A stretch of 64,000 bases of DNA from Flavobacteriales bacterium. GTDB lineage: Bacteria > Bacteroidota > Bacteroidia > NS11-12g > UBA9320. Below the pieces are notes generated by a model that searched no databases, had not been told where the DNA came from, and saw nothing but the letters and a program-made list of their open reading frames with translations. The translations under genes and the position numbers were made by a program. The DNA lies in contig JACJZW010000003.1 of assembly GCA_020635355.1 (NCBI GenBank), positions 1 to 64,000 on the forward strand, read 5' to 3'. This document shows positions 19,541-29,633 of the stretch, in pieces (the first letter of the stretch is position 1; each line of letters opens with the position of its first letter).

Positions 19541-21138
19541 TGATCATCGGAAATTACGTCTTTTGGTTGATCAATCAGGAGGTCTGTAACCGTATCCGGG
19601 AGTTCGTTTTCCTGTTGATCGCGTTTTTCCAGAAAGTAAGTCAGCTGCGGACGTTTATCGGCATGCCAGGTGAGGTTGGGCAATTTTTCCTTTTCCCGTG
19701 GGAATTGATCAACCGGATGAAACCCACCCTCGGGCTTCTCATAAAATTCAATTTCCTGAACCTCATTGCTGTCGACGATGATCAACATATTGCTGCAAAT
19801 GATGTAGTTCACACCTGTGTAGCTGGTGTCGTTTTCCTTAGCGTAATAAACCGATTCACCATTGCCATACACGTATATCTTGTGCAAGGCATTATCCCGA
19901 AAATAGGATGTCATATCCCTGCCGCTGATCTGATTGTATTTGCCGGGAACCTCTTCGGAAGCGATAAATGCGTCGTGTTTGGATTCCAACGAATGCATCT
20001 CCCCATTTTTACGGATAATGATTAAGGTGTCTCCGGTTATCTGATTGTTCTCCGTCCATAGAATGGGCAATCCAAATAGGTGAATGGTGCTGTCGGTAAA
20101 GGAATAAACCAGTGAATCCGAAATGCCTTGCATATCGGTTTTGTGAATTTTGGTGTTGTGATAGGCCGATAGCTTTCGCACCTCGTTGGTGTCCAGCTCA
20201 TCAATGAGCGTATCGGCTTTCAGAAAGAGACTGTCGTCATCGATGTATTTTATGGCCAGGGGTTCACCGGTGACGAGGGTACGTTTTATCCGCCGTTGGT
20301 ATTTCCCGTAATGTCCGCGAATCTTGATCTGCTCGATGGTATCAATCAAGGTAATGTTGTTGAACGCTTCTCCAATTTCCGTATTCCGGTTGTACGTCAT
20401 GGAATCAGCAATCAACCGATTTTCCTTCCCCTCAATCCAAACGCCCTTGCTGAATTGGGAGATGTTGTTTCGGGTATCGTACCAGCCGTAGCGGCAAAAA
20501 ATGGTGTTCTCCTCGCTGTAGATGTAGGTGGGCCCGTGGAATGTGGCAATCTTGGAGTAGGTGTTGTATTGAAGCGTGTCACTCTTCATGGTATACTCCG
20601 GATTGATAAGTACCACGCTGTCTTTGAAGAAGAACTCCTTGCTCCGGCTGTAGTACCGACCAACTCTGCTGCGAAGTTTATCCTCTCCATTGTTGATTTT
20701 CCCGCCACTGGTGTAGTACGCGGTTTTGGAATTCATGTCGTACTGAAGCAAATTGGTTTTGAGTTCCATTTGCTGATCCTTCAAACGAACATTCCCTTTC
20801 ACATAGGCCTGTTTGGTATCCCCATCGTATTCCAGATAATCCCCCCACATATTCAGTGTGTCGCGCTGGCGGATGTAGATGTGACCATAGGCGTTGATTT
20901 TATTCTGCCGGCGAAAGAAGTAGGCCGAGTCGCAATCCATGTACACGTTGTCCTGTTTAAATCGGACATGTCCGATGACCCGTTCAGCATCGATGAATTC
21001 TTCATCGTATTCCGTCACATCAGCTTGCAGCAACTCGATGGTTTTGCCCTGTCCGAAAACGGCCAACGTACTTCCGGAAAGCAGGAGGATCAGTGTGATA
21101 CGGAAGATGGAGGTTTTTTTACCTGAGAGCGGATGCAT
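19537..21138 (-). CDS. OstA/LptA-like organic solvent tolerance protein
   Basis: 533 residues with a signal segment ('FRITLILLLSGSTLAVFGQ'). Repeated beta-strand units of the LptA/OstA jelly-roll follow: 'ERVIGHVRFKQDNVYMDCDS', 'GHIYIRQRDTLNMWGDYLEY', 'GNVRLKDQQMELKTNLLQYD', and 'ATFHGPTYIYSEENTIFCRY'. It is longer than LptA and lacks the LptD barrel. It probably takes part in periplasmic LPS transport. It is divergent from tilS, with only 25 bp between the start codons, so promoters must overlap the coding starts. Confidence 0.88.
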   Translation of the reverse strand: MHPLSGKKTSIFRITLILLLSGSTLAVFGQGKTIELLQADVTEYDEEFIDAERVIGHVRFKQDNVYMDCDSAYFFRRQNKINAYGHIYIRQRDTLNMWGDYLEYDGDTKQAYVKGNVRLKDQQMELKTNLLQYDMNSKTAYYTSGGKINNGEDKLRSRVGRYYSRSKEFFFKDSVVLINPEYTMKSDTLQYNTYSKIATFHGPTYIYSEENTIFCRYGWYDTRNNISQFSKGVWIEGKENRLIADSMTYNRNTEIGEAFNNITLIDTIEQIKIRGHYGKYQRRIKRTLVTGEPLAIKYIDDDSLFLKADTLIDELDTNEVRKLSAYHNTKIHKTDMQGISDSLVYSFTDSTIHLFGLPILWTENNQITGDTLIIIRKNGEMHSLESKHDAFIASEEVPGKYNQISGRDMTSYFRDNALHKIYVYGNGESVYYAKENDTSYTGVNYIICSNMLIIVDSNEVQEIEFYEKPEGGFHPVDQFPREKEKLPNLTWHADKRPQLTYFLEKRDQQENELPDTVTDLLIDQPKDVISDDQ

Positions 21139-21163
21139 AGCTTTGAAAGCGGTGGCAAAAATA

Positions 21164-22471
21164 ATGCAAGAACGGCTGGAGGCCTTTGTAGAAAACGAGA
21201 TCGGGCTGGAAAAATCCGACCGATGTTTACTTGCTGTGAGCGGCGGAGCCGATAGTATGGTGATGCTGCACCTTTTTAAGTTGATGAATCAACCCTTTGA
21301 AGTAGCTCATGTGAATTATGGGTTGCGGGCAGATGAGAGCGACGGCGATGAGGCATTTGTTCGGGAGATCTGCAAGACGATGGGCGTGAGGCTCCATGTA
21401 AAGCGATGCGAACCGAACGAGTTGATGGGCAAATCGGGCATTCAGGAAACCGCCCGAATCATCCGATATGCGTGGTTTGAGGAGATACTTGACGAACAGA
21501 AACTCGATTTCATAGCCACCGCCCACAATCAAACCGATCAGGTTGAAACGGTACTGCTCCATCAGTTGCGTGGAACCGGAATCAAGGGATATGGTGGCAT
21601 GTTGGTCAAGCGAGACCGTATCATCCGCCCGATGTTGGCGTTCACTTCAGAAGATATTCGCAGCTATGCCCTTCAATCCGACATAGCCTATCGGGAGGAT
21701 TCCAGCAATCAAAAGGACGCCTATACCCGCAATCGGATTCGCCACGATGTGCTGCCGGTCTTGAAAGCGATACAACCTGACCTGGAAGATCGATTCATGG
21801 AGAATAGTTGGTTTGCGAAGCAGTGGTGGGACACAGCACAACACGCCATTCAGCAAATGGTGAAGGAGGAAGAGAAAGGTCACTGGACAATTCCAATTTC
21901 TGCCTTGAAAGGTTTTCCACACCCCCATGTGGCATTGTATTCCATTTTGAACAGTTGTGGATTTTCGGCCGATCAATGTTTGGAGATCATGCGCCACCCT
22001 TCAACTGGAAACCAATTCGAAAGTGCGTCACATGTGGTGGAGGTACGGAACGATAACCTGACGGTATTTCCCCACGCAATTGAACCAGTAAACCCCGTTT
22101 CCATTCATTCTGCCGGAACGTGGACTGTTGGACGATGGGCCTTCAACGTGGAGGAGAGTGATGTGGTGGCTGAGGTAGAAACGCCCGACAAATGGGTGGT
22201 TGCGTTTGACGGAGATGAAGTAACCTTTCCCCTGCTGATCAGGGTGTGGCACGAAGGTGATCGGATTAAGCCCTTTGGAATGAACGGATCCAAGCTGGTG
22301 AGCGATGTGTACAATGAGCATTCAGTGTTGATCCGGGACCGGCAATTGAGACCTATGGTGCTACAGGGTGACACCATTATTTGGTTGCCGGGTTTACGAA
22401 GATCAATCCACGCACCGGTACGATCAACCACTCAAAAAATCATTCAAATTACGTGCACAACCGATGAGTGA
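21164..22471 (+). CDS. tilS: tRNA(Ile)-lysidine synthetase
   Basis: 435 residues from the ATG at 21164; the frame is open upstream, but that part is antisense to the OstA gene. The N-terminal PP-loop ATPase motif is 'CLLAVSGGADSMVMLHL', with 'VAHVNYGLRADESDGDEAFV' and 'ATAHNQTDQVETVLLHQLRG' following. It converts C34 of tRNA-Ile(CAU) to lysidine in the cytoplasm. The C-terminal substrate-recognition domain is present ('LIRVWHEGDRIKPFGMNGSK'). It overlaps the next gene by 8 bp. Confidence 0.95.
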   Translation: MQERLEAFVENEIGLEKSDRCLLAVSGGADSMVMLHLFKLMNQPFEVAHVNYGLRADESDGDEAFVREICKTMGVRLHVKRCEPNELMGKSGIQETARIIRYAWFEEILDEQKLDFIATAHNQTDQVETVLLHQLRGTGIKGYGGMLVKRDRIIRPMLAFTSEDIRSYALQSDIAYREDSSNQKDAYTRNRIRHDVLPVLKAIQPDLEDRFMENSWFAKQWWDTAQHAIQQMVKEEEKGHWTIPISALKGFPHPHVALYSILNSCGFSADQCLEIMRHPSTGNQFESASHVVEVRNDNLTVFPHAIEPVNPVSIHSAGTWTVGRWAFNVEESDVVAEVETPDKWVVAFDGDEVTFPLLIRVWHEGDRIKPFGMNGSKLVSDVYNEHSVLIRDRQLRPMVLQGDTIIWLPGLRRSIHAPVRSTTQKIIQITCTTDE

Positions 22472-23498
22472 TACCTATTTCGAAACCCGGAAACCAAAGG
22501 CCATGATTCTCTTTTTTGGAGTACTAACCTTGATTTGCCTTGCCGGGGTGGTGGCACTATTATATGCCTGGAAACTGGAAGGGGATGAGGGATATGCCTA
22601 TGGAGCCGTGTTTGCCGGGTTGTTGACCGTTTTATGCGTTGTGGTCCTCTACCGGTTGGAAGTTTACCGTATCTATCCGGACCGCATTCAAGTCAAACTG
22701 TGGTGGGGAAAGCCGTTACACGAGTGGAAATTTAATGAGTTAACAGGATGGTCAGAGCAAATTGGACGAAGTCAGTATGGTACCTTTTTTCGGTTGCGAT
22801 TGTATGGGGAAGCAAAGACACTAAAGATTGAATCGGGACTCACCCCGGATTATCAGCAGATTAAGGCATTTATTCAGAAGATCTTGCCTGAAAACACCAT
22901 GATTGAGGTGCGCCGAATGATCAAGTTGAAGCGAGTCATGCTAGTGGTCCTATTCGTGTTAATCAATGTGACCTTGTTCGGGACGATCTACTTTGTTCAA
23001 CATCAAGAAGATGTTCTGAGCGCAACAGATTTAGTGGAGGTCAAGGGTATTCTTGAATGGGGTCCAAAGCACGTGCAGGATAGCGACAATCCTCAATTGC
23101 GTTTTGGTATCACCAAATATCCTTCACTCACCTGTATGATAAGCGGATTTTCCTATGACGTGTGCGATGTCCAGTCCTTTATAAATGGAATTGGCAAAGG
23201 CGATAGCTTATTTATGTGGGTAGAACGGGATGATTATGACGTGAGAATAACCGGACAGCAACGACCGGGATTGCTGGATGTAGCCCGCATGGAAATCCTG
23301 AATGTTCAAACCATTGCAGACGAATCCATTACGTATATTGAACTGGTTGAACTTCAGCACGCCTTGGCAGAGAATAACCGATGGGGCCTTATACTTTGTG
23401 CCGTTTTCGATGCACTTTTTCTGTTCTTGTTTGGATACCAACTATTCGAGATTAGGAAGCTGAAACGCCAACTTGCTGAAAGCAGACAGAATAACTAA
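22464..23498 (+). CDS. Hypothetical four-helix membrane protein
   Basis: About 344 residues from the ATG at 22464, which lies inside the end of tilS. Two transmembrane helices near the start ('MILFFGVLTLICLAGVVALL', 'AVFAGLLTVLCVVVLYRLEV') are followed by a PH-like segment ('YRIYPDRIQVKLWWGKPLHE'), a third helix near residue 155, a soluble domain of about 120 residues, and a fourth C-terminal helix ('LILCAVFDALFLFLFGYQLF'). No named family recognised. The 8-bp overlap suggests translational coupling with tilS, but no functional link is known. Confidence 0.7.
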   Translation: MSDTYFETRKPKAMILFFGVLTLICLAGVVALLYAWKLEGDEGYAYGAVFAGLLTVLCVVVLYRLEVYRIYPDRIQVKLWWGKPLHEWKFNELTGWSEQIGRSQYGTFFRLRLYGEAKTLKIESGLTPDYQQIKAFIQKILPENTMIEVRRMIKLKRVMLVVLFVLINVTLFGTIYFVQHQEDVLSATDLVEVKGILEWGPKHVQDSDNPQLRFGITKYPSLTCMISGFSYDVCDVQSFINGIGKGDSLFMWVERDDYDVRITGQQRPGLLDVARMEILNVQTIADESITYIELVELQHALAENNRWGLILCAVFDALFLFLFGYQLFEIRKLKRQLAESRQNN

Positions 23499-24050
23499 GA
23501 TCTAAAATCCAATAGCTAAAGTTCTGCGACTCTGCGAAATCTCCGCGCCCCTGCGTTAAAAACCGTGTCTCCAATGCAACTGTCGCGAGCATTTGCTCGT
23601 GACTCTTTTAGATGGTAAGACGAGCATTCGCTTGTCATTCATGTCAATCTAACTACCTCTCCTTTTCAGACATGAAGATAGCCACGCTGCGCTGCTCCAT
23701 CGCCGAAGCTTTAGCGCAGGCACTGCTCCACCGCCGAAGCTTTAGCGCAGGCGCTCGCTATGACGTCATCCATTAGTGAAATCCTTTGCGAATTCTTGGC
23801 GAACATGGCGCCATTGCGGTTCAAAACCAATATCGATTAATGATTAACGTGGATGGTAGGGTAAGATCTAAAATCTAAGGGCTAAGGTTCTGCGACTCTG
23901 TGAAATCTCCGAGTCTCTGTGTTAAAAAAAAACTGTGAACTTCCCGAAGGGAACTGTGCCTGAAAGGCCGTGTTTGAACGAATATCCATTAACGCGGATG
24001 GTAGGGTGAGATCTAAATTCTAAGGGCTAGGTGTTGAACAACAATAAAAC
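23499..24050. repeat. Dispersed intergenic repeat, full copy plus a partial second copy
   Basis: Order of modules on this strand: AGATCTAAAATC-type units; a 'CTGCGAAATCTCCGCG' / 'CTGCGTTAAAAA' block; hairpin 1 (GCGAGCATTTGCTCG, about 23582-23603); hairpin 2 (GACGAGC-ATTC-GCT(C/T)GTC, 23619-23636); a 'GAAGCTTTAGCGCAGGC' block, here present twice; TGACGTCA; a 'TTGCGAATTCTTGGCG' block; and another AGATCTAAAATC unit. A shorter repeat of the first modules follows at 23870-24050. No gene is supported in it. Confidence 0.85.
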
Positions 24051-24095
24051 ACGTTGCTAGTGTGGGTCCGGGACTTGAAAGATGTCCAGGATACG

Positions 24096-24449
24096 ATGTT
24101 AATCTATGTGTTGCCCTTCGTATATTTGGCCATGCTCGGTTTTATACTTTGGTACTTCATGGGTAAGGCATACTACGATCTTGCCATAGAACACGAAAAA
24201 ACAAATGCCTGGATGTACGCCGTTCTGGCTGTCCTGATTTACTATTCCGGAGCCTTTGCCTTTGGCTTGGGTTTGGGTGTAGTGTTTCTGTATACCGGTG
24301 GAGACATTGATGAAATGAGTGATCTGGCATTAAGTCTGGCCGGACTCCCCTTTGGTCTGCTCGCCGTTTGGGGCATATACCGATTGCTCAAAGCCCGATG
24401 GAGCCAGGTAGTTCCTTCCGATGTGGAATTACTGGATGAGGAGATTTGA
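24096..24449 (+). CDS. Hypothetical small membrane protein
   Basis: About 117 residues from the ATG at 24096 (in-frame TTG 24054 and GTG 24060 are alternatives). Three hydrophobic helices: 'IYVLPFVYLAMLGFILWYFM', 'AVLAVLIYYSGAFAFGLGLG', and 'LPFGLLAVWGIYRLLKARW'. The acidic tail 'SDVELLDEEI' resembles the tails of the two small membrane proteins at 41599-42536. It is flanked on both sides by dispersed repeats. Function unknown. Confidence 0.6.
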   Translation: MLIYVLPFVYLAMLGFILWYFMGKAYYDLAIEHEKTNAWMYAVLAVLIYYSGAFAFGLGLGVVFLYTGGDIDEMSDLALSLAGLPFGLLAVWGIYRLLKARWSQVVPSDVELLDEEI

Positions 24450-24451
24450 AT

Positions 24452-24890
24452 TGGGGGATGAACACCTCCGCTGAAGCTACGTTGTTTGAAAGGAATGGGG
24501 GATCGGGAATGAGGAGGTTTGACGAAATCTAAGGGCTAAGGTTCTGATACTCTGCGAAATCTCCGTGCCTCTGCGTTAAAAAAAACGTGTCTCCAAGCAA
24601 CTGTCGCGAGCATTTGCTCGTGACTCTTATACATGGTAAGACGAGCATTCGCTCGTCATTCATGTCAATCCAACTTGGTTTCCGTTTCAGAGATGAAGAT
24701 AGCCACGCTGCGCTGCTCCACCGCCGAAGCTTTAGCGCAGGCGCTCGCTATGACGTCATCCATTAATGAAATCCATTGCGAATTCTTGGCGACCTTGGCG
24801 CCATTGCGGTTCAAAACGAATATCGATTGACGAATAACGCGGACGGAAGAGTAAGATCTAAAATCTAAGAGCCAAGTGAACGACTACCAA
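24452..24890. repeat. Dispersed repeat copy with an adjoining short element
   Basis: 24465-24510 carries 'AACACCTCCGCTGAAGCTAC' and 'TTTGAAAGG', the reverse complement of the elements at 40080-40170 and 49612-49690. From 24525 a full copy of the main repeat follows with both hairpins (about 24602-24623, 24639-24656), the GAAGCTTTAGCGC block and TGACGTCA. A 65-codon open frame through the repeat is not a gene. Confidence 0.85.
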
Positions 24891-25044
24891 CAGGTTGTTT
24901 CCGGTCATCAAGCATCAAGCATCCAACATCAATCATCAAAACACTCCATTTCGCTTTTTCAAAACCAACATGCGGATAATCAACCATCACCCACGAACAC
25001 AAAAGGAGGACAAATCCCCAGTCGCGAATAACCAACCTTTGAGT

Positions 25045-25941
25045 ATGGAAAAGAATCGATTACTCATTGCGCTGCTGGTTATTTCTCTTGGAAGTTCTGC
25101 TCAGGCTGTTCCGGATTCCATGGATGTGTGGATATGCGCTCCGCGCTCACAGGCTGAATACGCCGACTTCGTTTCCAACCGGGCGGAATACGAAGAAGAT
25201 CTGTTCAGTATTGAACATGAGATATCTGCCAGACTGGTAAACGTTAAAGGGTACCGTGATCTTCGATTCGCATCGGCATTGTTGTCGGCGCAAAGCGTTG
25301 CACCATCCAGCAGCATCACCTATTTCCGGGTGATGGACGATACACTGTATTTGGAATTTGATCTGCATCGTCTCCAAGACCAGAAATCCAAACAGTTGAT
25401 TGAACTTATCGAACCACTGGTATCCTGTGCCGTGTACAGCTTTCCCGATATCACCGAAGTGGTCTTCACCAAACATGCCTCCGACGCACAACTCACCGAT
25501 CAGGATCGCTGCCTGGAAACCACCGATTACGTTAAAGAGCAGCAGATGTATCATCCGTTCATTCAAACCCACATCGTGGTATTGGATACATCGTACAACT
25601 ATGGTGAAATGCAATCTGCCATGTTCCAGGCGTCCGATGCATTTACACTGGAAATCGACACCGGAGGTCGGTCGTATGACCCCGTTCAGGATCTGATTTG
25701 TTTGCCCATGGAAGCCGATGATCCATACGGCGGAGAATACTACCCACGACGATTTGAATCTGAATTCCTCAGCATCGAATACCTGGATTACTATGTGGAT
25801 GGACCAGAGAAAAAAATGATGCTGGTGGCTCGGATGACCTATCTCCAGCGAGAAGCATCTGCCTCACTTTCAACGGTGCAAAAAGACTTTCCAAATGCCT
25901 TTGTGCTGACCACCGATTTGTATCAGGGATGTATGCATTAG
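25045..25941 (+). CDS. Hypothetical exported protein
   Basis: 298 residues from the ATG at 25045, which begins a good signal peptide ('LLIALLVISLGSSAQAV'); the frame is open upstream to 24895 but there translates low-complexity sequence. The mature part contains 'SMDVWICAPRSQAEYADFVS', 'ISARLVNVKGYRDLRFASAL' and a C-terminal 'YLDYYVDGPEKKMMLVARM'. I recognise no family. It is isolated between two repeat blocks. Confidence 0.65.
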   Translation: MEKNRLLIALLVISLGSSAQAVPDSMDVWICAPRSQAEYADFVSNRAEYEEDLFSIEHEISARLVNVKGYRDLRFASALLSAQSVAPSSSITYFRVMDDTLYLEFDLHRLQDQKSKQLIELIEPLVSCAVYSFPDITEVVFTKHASDAQLTDQDRCLETTDYVKEQQMYHPFIQTHIVVLDTSYNYGEMQSAMFQASDAFTLEIDTGGRSYDPVQDLICLPMEADDPYGGEYYPRRFESEFLSIEYLDYYVDGPEKKMMLVARMTYLQREASASLSTVQKDFPNAFVLTTDLYQGCMH

Positions 25942-26468
25942 GCACATTTCTGGAACGAAAAACGAAAAGCGAATAAGGAATAACGATGTACTGGTAAGGT
26001 CTAAAAGCTAAGATCTAAGGTTCTGGGACTCTGCGAAATCTCCGCGTCTCTGCGTTAAAAAACCATGTTACCAATGCATCTGTCGCGAGCATTTGCTCGT
26101 GACTCTAATAAATGGTAAGACGAGCATTCGCTCGTCATTCATGACAATCCAACTTGGTTTCCGTTTCTGACATGAAGATAGCCACGCTGCGCTGCTCCAC
26201 CGCTGAAGCTTTAGCGCAGGCGCTCGCTATGACATCATCCATTAATGAAATCCATTGCGAATTTTTGGCGAACATGGCGCCATTGCGGTTCAAAACGAAT
26301 ATCGATTGACGAAGAACGAATAACGCGATTGATAGGGTAAGGTCTAAAAGCTAAGATCTAAGGTTCTGCGACTCTGCAAAATCTCCACGTCTCTGCATTA
26401 AAAAAATCAAATAGGACTAGAAGCTAAAGGCTACAAGCTAATAGCTTTAAAAACATGAAATCACCCAA
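25942..26468. repeat. Dispersed repeat copy, full plus partial
   Basis: A full copy (about 25994-26345) carries both hairpins (26082-26103 and about 26119-26136), the GAAGCTTTAGCGCAGGC block and the terminal AGATCTAA units. The first modules restart at 26340-26450. No gene visible. Confidence 0.85.
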
Positions 26469-28412
26469 TCACCGCTCCACCACCAGCTTCATCGTCTTCT
26501 GAAACCCGTTTTGCGTTACAATGATGTAGTACATACCACCGGCCAGATGGGACACATCCAGTTCAATGAGTTCGTCTGCCTCCTTGAGCTTAATTAACTG
26601 CGAAAGCAACAAATCTCCTTTCTGAGACAGCATAGTGATGTTTACTGCCCCGGTAAATCCATTCAGAGCAAGTGAGGTTTTATGGGTGGTTGGATTGGGA
26701 AATAAAATCACCTCCGACTTCTTCAGCCGTACGCCACAACCCGGCTTAGCTTCCGGATCAATTTCAGGAATGATGCTGTCGGCTTGAATGTGAACCGGAT
26801 ACCAAACATGTGGATCTGAGGCAAACTTGGGCGACAAGCATGACTCAATATCCTCCAGCGATGCCAGCAAGTCCTGAATGGCCTGGGAGTCGGCTTCTGG
26901 ATTAATTTCCTTCAAGTCAGGTATGCTGGAACCCACCACCACCGTTGACCGATCTTCATGTTTCATCCCCACTTTCCACTTCTTCCCGGAAGAGGATTCA
27001 ACATAATTTTTCCCATAATTCATGGTAGCGTAAACCATCATTCCACCACCCACATCGAGGTTTTGCAAATTGGTCCAACACTTTTCAATTCCCATATCCA
27101 TCTGATGACTCACCACACTATCGCCGGCCCAAATACTGGTAAATTCAAAGGCGGGGTAATCTCTTCCGGATACCACCCGATCAGTCCCGAAGGTTAGGTC
27201 ATTGGTAAAATACCCACCCACATACGCATATCCTTTGTTGTCAACCGCCAAGGCATTGCTCACGATGTAGCTGTTATAGCCCGGAGAGGCTTTATATGAG
27301 GTGAAATCCGTAGTGCCGTTGGGTTTGAATCGATAGAGAAACAGACTGGTGCCGGACTTGTATTCATATTCACTGGCTATGGAAATGCCTACCTTTTCAG
27401 ATAAAATGCACTCCCAATCATATTCGCCGGTGACCCAAATACGGTTTTGGTCGTCAATTTTTAAATCCTTGATGTCCTGTCCGGCTCTGCCGTAGATCAA
27501 ACGTGACCACAGATAATTCATTTCCGTGGAATACTTGGCTACATAGCTGTCGTTGCCATCGTAATAGGGCATATTCCCAACAGTATCGGTTTCAGAAAAG
27601 GCCGCATATTTTTTAAAGTAGCCGAAGGCGATGAGGTTGTCCTCGGAATCGAAACGGATACCCGGGGTTCGGGAAACTGTGCGCCACAGCATCGGATCCA
27701 GAAATTCATACCGATTGCCATCCGGACTGAACTTTACCAGATGTTGGTCTTCTTCCTTGTCCTTTGGATAGGGAGCCAGTTCAGTGGTTCCGTCTTTGAG
27801 GCTGCCCCGATGGGAAAAGGACAGGTACACTTCGTTATGTGAATTCACGGCTACACCTCCAACAGAACACCAGGCGGATTGAAACTGACGGGCAAATACC
27901 CGCTTTCCGGCTGGGGTATATCGGGCTACATATACATATTGATTTCGATGCAGCTGATACGGTTGCTTTGGTTTATTCAATCCAATTCGAAGGGTGTCAC
28001 CGGGGCTGGGATAGGTCGATTGGCCATCGGCAAAGCCGGCAAAAACCACATCTCCATTTGGAGCGATGGTCATTTCCTGAAACCGACTGTCAAATTCAGA
28101 CGGCATGGCTCTGACCCATTCGATGGTGCCGGTTTTGTTGATCTTCACCAAGGCCCGGGCAACATGGTGCCCGGTGGGAAGTTTGGCATTGAGTTGAGGA
28201 ATGACCAGATTGTAGCCGGAGTAGTTGAAGCCAACATAGGTGTTGCCTTTATTATCTACAGCCAGCACGCCTTTATCCGATGCCGTTCTCCCCGGAAAGT
28301 CAATAACCCACTGAACTTCAGTAAGCGGTGACTTCTCCGGTTCTACGGCAAAGATTCCAGTAGACATGAGCATAAACAGCAGCACACTCAGAACTCGGGT
28401 TGTTTGATTCAT
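26469..28412 (-). CDS. Secreted protein with SBBP-like propeller repeats and T9SS type A sorting domain
   Basis: 647 residues with a signal peptide ('VLSVLLFMLMSTGIFAV'). Repeats such as 'AVDNKGNTYVGFNYSGYNLV', 'APNGDVVFAGFADG' and 'IDDQNRIWVTGEYDWECIL' alternate 'D..GN.YV.G.' strands, as in SBBP-type beta-propellers. The last 80 residues are a sorting domain ('LFPNPTTHKTSLALNGFTGA'... 'LAGGMYYIIVTQNGFQKTMK'). Type IX export to the surface is expected. Ligand unknown. It is framed by repeats on both sides. Confidence 0.88.
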   Translation of the reverse strand: MNQTTRVLSVLLFMLMSTGIFAVEPEKSPLTEVQWVIDFPGRTASDKGVLAVDNKGNTYVGFNYSGYNLVIPQLNAKLPTGHHVARALVKINKTGTIEWVRAMPSEFDSRFQEMTIAPNGDVVFAGFADGQSTYPSPGDTLRIGLNKPKQPYQLHRNQYVYVARYTPAGKRVFARQFQSAWCSVGGVAVNSHNEVYLSFSHRGSLKDGTTELAPYPKDKEEDQHLVKFSPDGNRYEFLDPMLWRTVSRTPGIRFDSEDNLIAFGYFKKYAAFSETDTVGNMPYYDGNDSYVAKYSTEMNYLWSRLIYGRAGQDIKDLKIDDQNRIWVTGEYDWECILSEKVGISIASEYEYKSGTSLFLYRFKPNGTTDFTSYKASPGYNSYIVSNALAVDNKGYAYVGGYFTNDLTFGTDRVVSGRDYPAFEFTSIWAGDSVVSHQMDMGIEKCWTNLQNLDVGGGMMVYATMNYGKNYVESSSGKKWKVGMKHEDRSTVVVGSSIPDLKEINPEADSQAIQDLLASLEDIESCLSPKFASDPHVWYPVHIQADSIIPEIDPEAKPGCGVRLKKSEVILFPNPTTHKTSLALNGFTGAVNITMLSQKGDLLLSQLIKLKEADELIELDVSHLAGGMYYIIVTQNGFQKTMKLVVER

Positions 28413-28928
28413 GGTGTAAACGTAGTCATTTTTTGAGTGGTTGGCGGAACACCGGGTGTTGGAGACGAAGAACGAATGGGGAAAAACGTTTAACGAAGAT
28501 CTAAAATCTAAGAGCTAAGTACATTCTCTTCAGAAACTCCGCGACTCTGTGTTAAAAAAACCATGTCACCAATGCAACTGTCGCGAGCATTTGCTCGTGA
28601 CTCTTTTAAATGGTGGGACGAGCATTCGCTCTTCCTTCATGTCAATTCAACTTGGTTTCCGCTTCAGACATGAAGATAGCCACGCTGCACTGTTTCATCG
28701 CCGCAGCCGTTGTGGAGGTGATGCTCCATCGCCGAAGCTTTAGCGCAGGCACTGCTCCACCGCCGAAGCTTTAGCGCAGGCGCTCGCTATGACGTCATTC
28801 ATTAGTGAAATTCTTTGCGAATCCCTTGCGACCATTGCGTCGTTGGGGTTTAGAATAATGATCGATGAAAGTTGATACGATCTCCAATAGAAGAAGTCAG
28901 TCAGTCCATCCCAATTCAATATCTTTGA
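28413..28928. repeat. Dispersed repeat copy with an inserted GCCGCAGCCG block
   Basis: The region 28494-28870 carries both hairpins (about 28578-28599, 28618-28632). It also has an extra 'CATCGCCGCAGCCGTTGTGG' segment that otherwise occurs only in the copy at 37370-37492, plus two GAAGCTTTAGCGCAGGC units. Upstream of it is the promoter region of the propeller gene, downstream that of the LytTR gene. Confidence 0.8.
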
Positions 28929-29633
28929 ATGATGCTCAAGACGTTGATTCTGGATGATGATCTGTTGGCCAGAAAAGCCTTGACCCGATTAGTTGAAAAA
29001 CGGGCTGATCTGGAATTAGTCGCCGTTTGTGAGTCAGGAGATGAGGCACTTCGTGTGCTGGAGGATAAGGATGTTGATGTGGTACTGCTGGATGTGGAGA
29101 TGCCGGGGATGACCGGATTCGAGTTCCTGGATCGGTTATCCATTCAGCCTTGTGTGATTCTGATCACCAGTAAAGAGGATTATGCCTTTAATGCCTTCAA
29201 CTACCAGGTATTCACCTACCTGAAAAAACCAGTGACGATACCCAATTTCAATCAGGCTGTTGACCGATTGATTGAGCGACGTAACTCCATGTTCAAGCAA
29301 TCGGTAAAGCAAACGGATGCCGTTGATCACGTATATCTCAAGGTTGATAACCGGTTGGTGCGGGTGAAGTTTGACGAAATTCTCTTCGTTGAAAATGTGG
29401 GTGATTACGTCAAAGTGGTTTGCAGGGAGGAACGATTGGTTGTCCATGTGACCATGAAATCCCTGATGGATAAACTTCCTGCGGATGAATTCATGCGGGT
29501 ACATCGCTCCTATATTGTGAATCTGCATCACATACGGGACATCGAGCAAAACGCCTTGTTAATTGGCGAAGTGATGATTCCTGTAAGTAGGTCATCCAAG
29601 CCGGAATTGATGCAGAAATTAAACGTGCTTTAG
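28929..29633 (+). CDS. LytTR-type response regulator
   Basis: 234 residues. The receiver domain has Asp55 in 'VVLLDVEMPG' and the acidic pair 'LDDD' at the start. The C-terminal LytTR DNA-binding domain follows ('VDNRLVRVKFDEILFVENVG', 'DYVKVVCREERLVVHVTMKS', 'FMRVHRSYIVNLHHIRDIE'). Such regulators are usually paired with membrane kinases. Here the nearest kinase is the convergent H-NOX-linked hybrid kinase, whose 3' end overlaps this gene by 4 bp. A functional pairing is an inference. Two in-frame ATG codons (28929, 28932) are equally good starts. Confidence 0.92.
   Translation: MMLKTLILDDDLLARKALTRLVEKRADLELVAVCESGDEALRVLEDKDVDVVLLDVEMPGMTGFEFLDRLSIQPCVILITSKEDYAFNAFNYQVFTYLKKPVTIPNFNQAVDRLIERRNSMFKQSVKQTDAVDHVYLKVDNRLVRVKFDEILFVENVGDYVKVVCREERLVVHVTMKSLMDKLPADEFMRVHRSYIVNLHHIRDIEQNALLIGEVMIPVSRSSKPELMQKLNVL

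Noticed and set aside
20296..21126. 276-codon open frame on the plus strand opposite the OstA-like gene
   Set aside because: Antisense to a clear gene family member; its composition is that expected from the complementary strand, and tilS begins only at 21164.
20939..21163. Extended N-terminus of TilS (75 extra codons)
   Set aside because: It would be entirely antisense to the start of the OstA-like gene and has a Ser/Met-rich nonsense composition. The family starts near 'MQERLEAF' at 21164.
24633..24830. 65-codon open frame 'MVRRAFARHSCQSN...' with a near-identical frame at 32944-33141
   Set aside because: Both lie wholly in the dispersed repeat and are conserved because the repeat is. Copies at 23.6, 26.1 and 28.6 kb do not keep the frame, and the translation is dictated by the palindromes.
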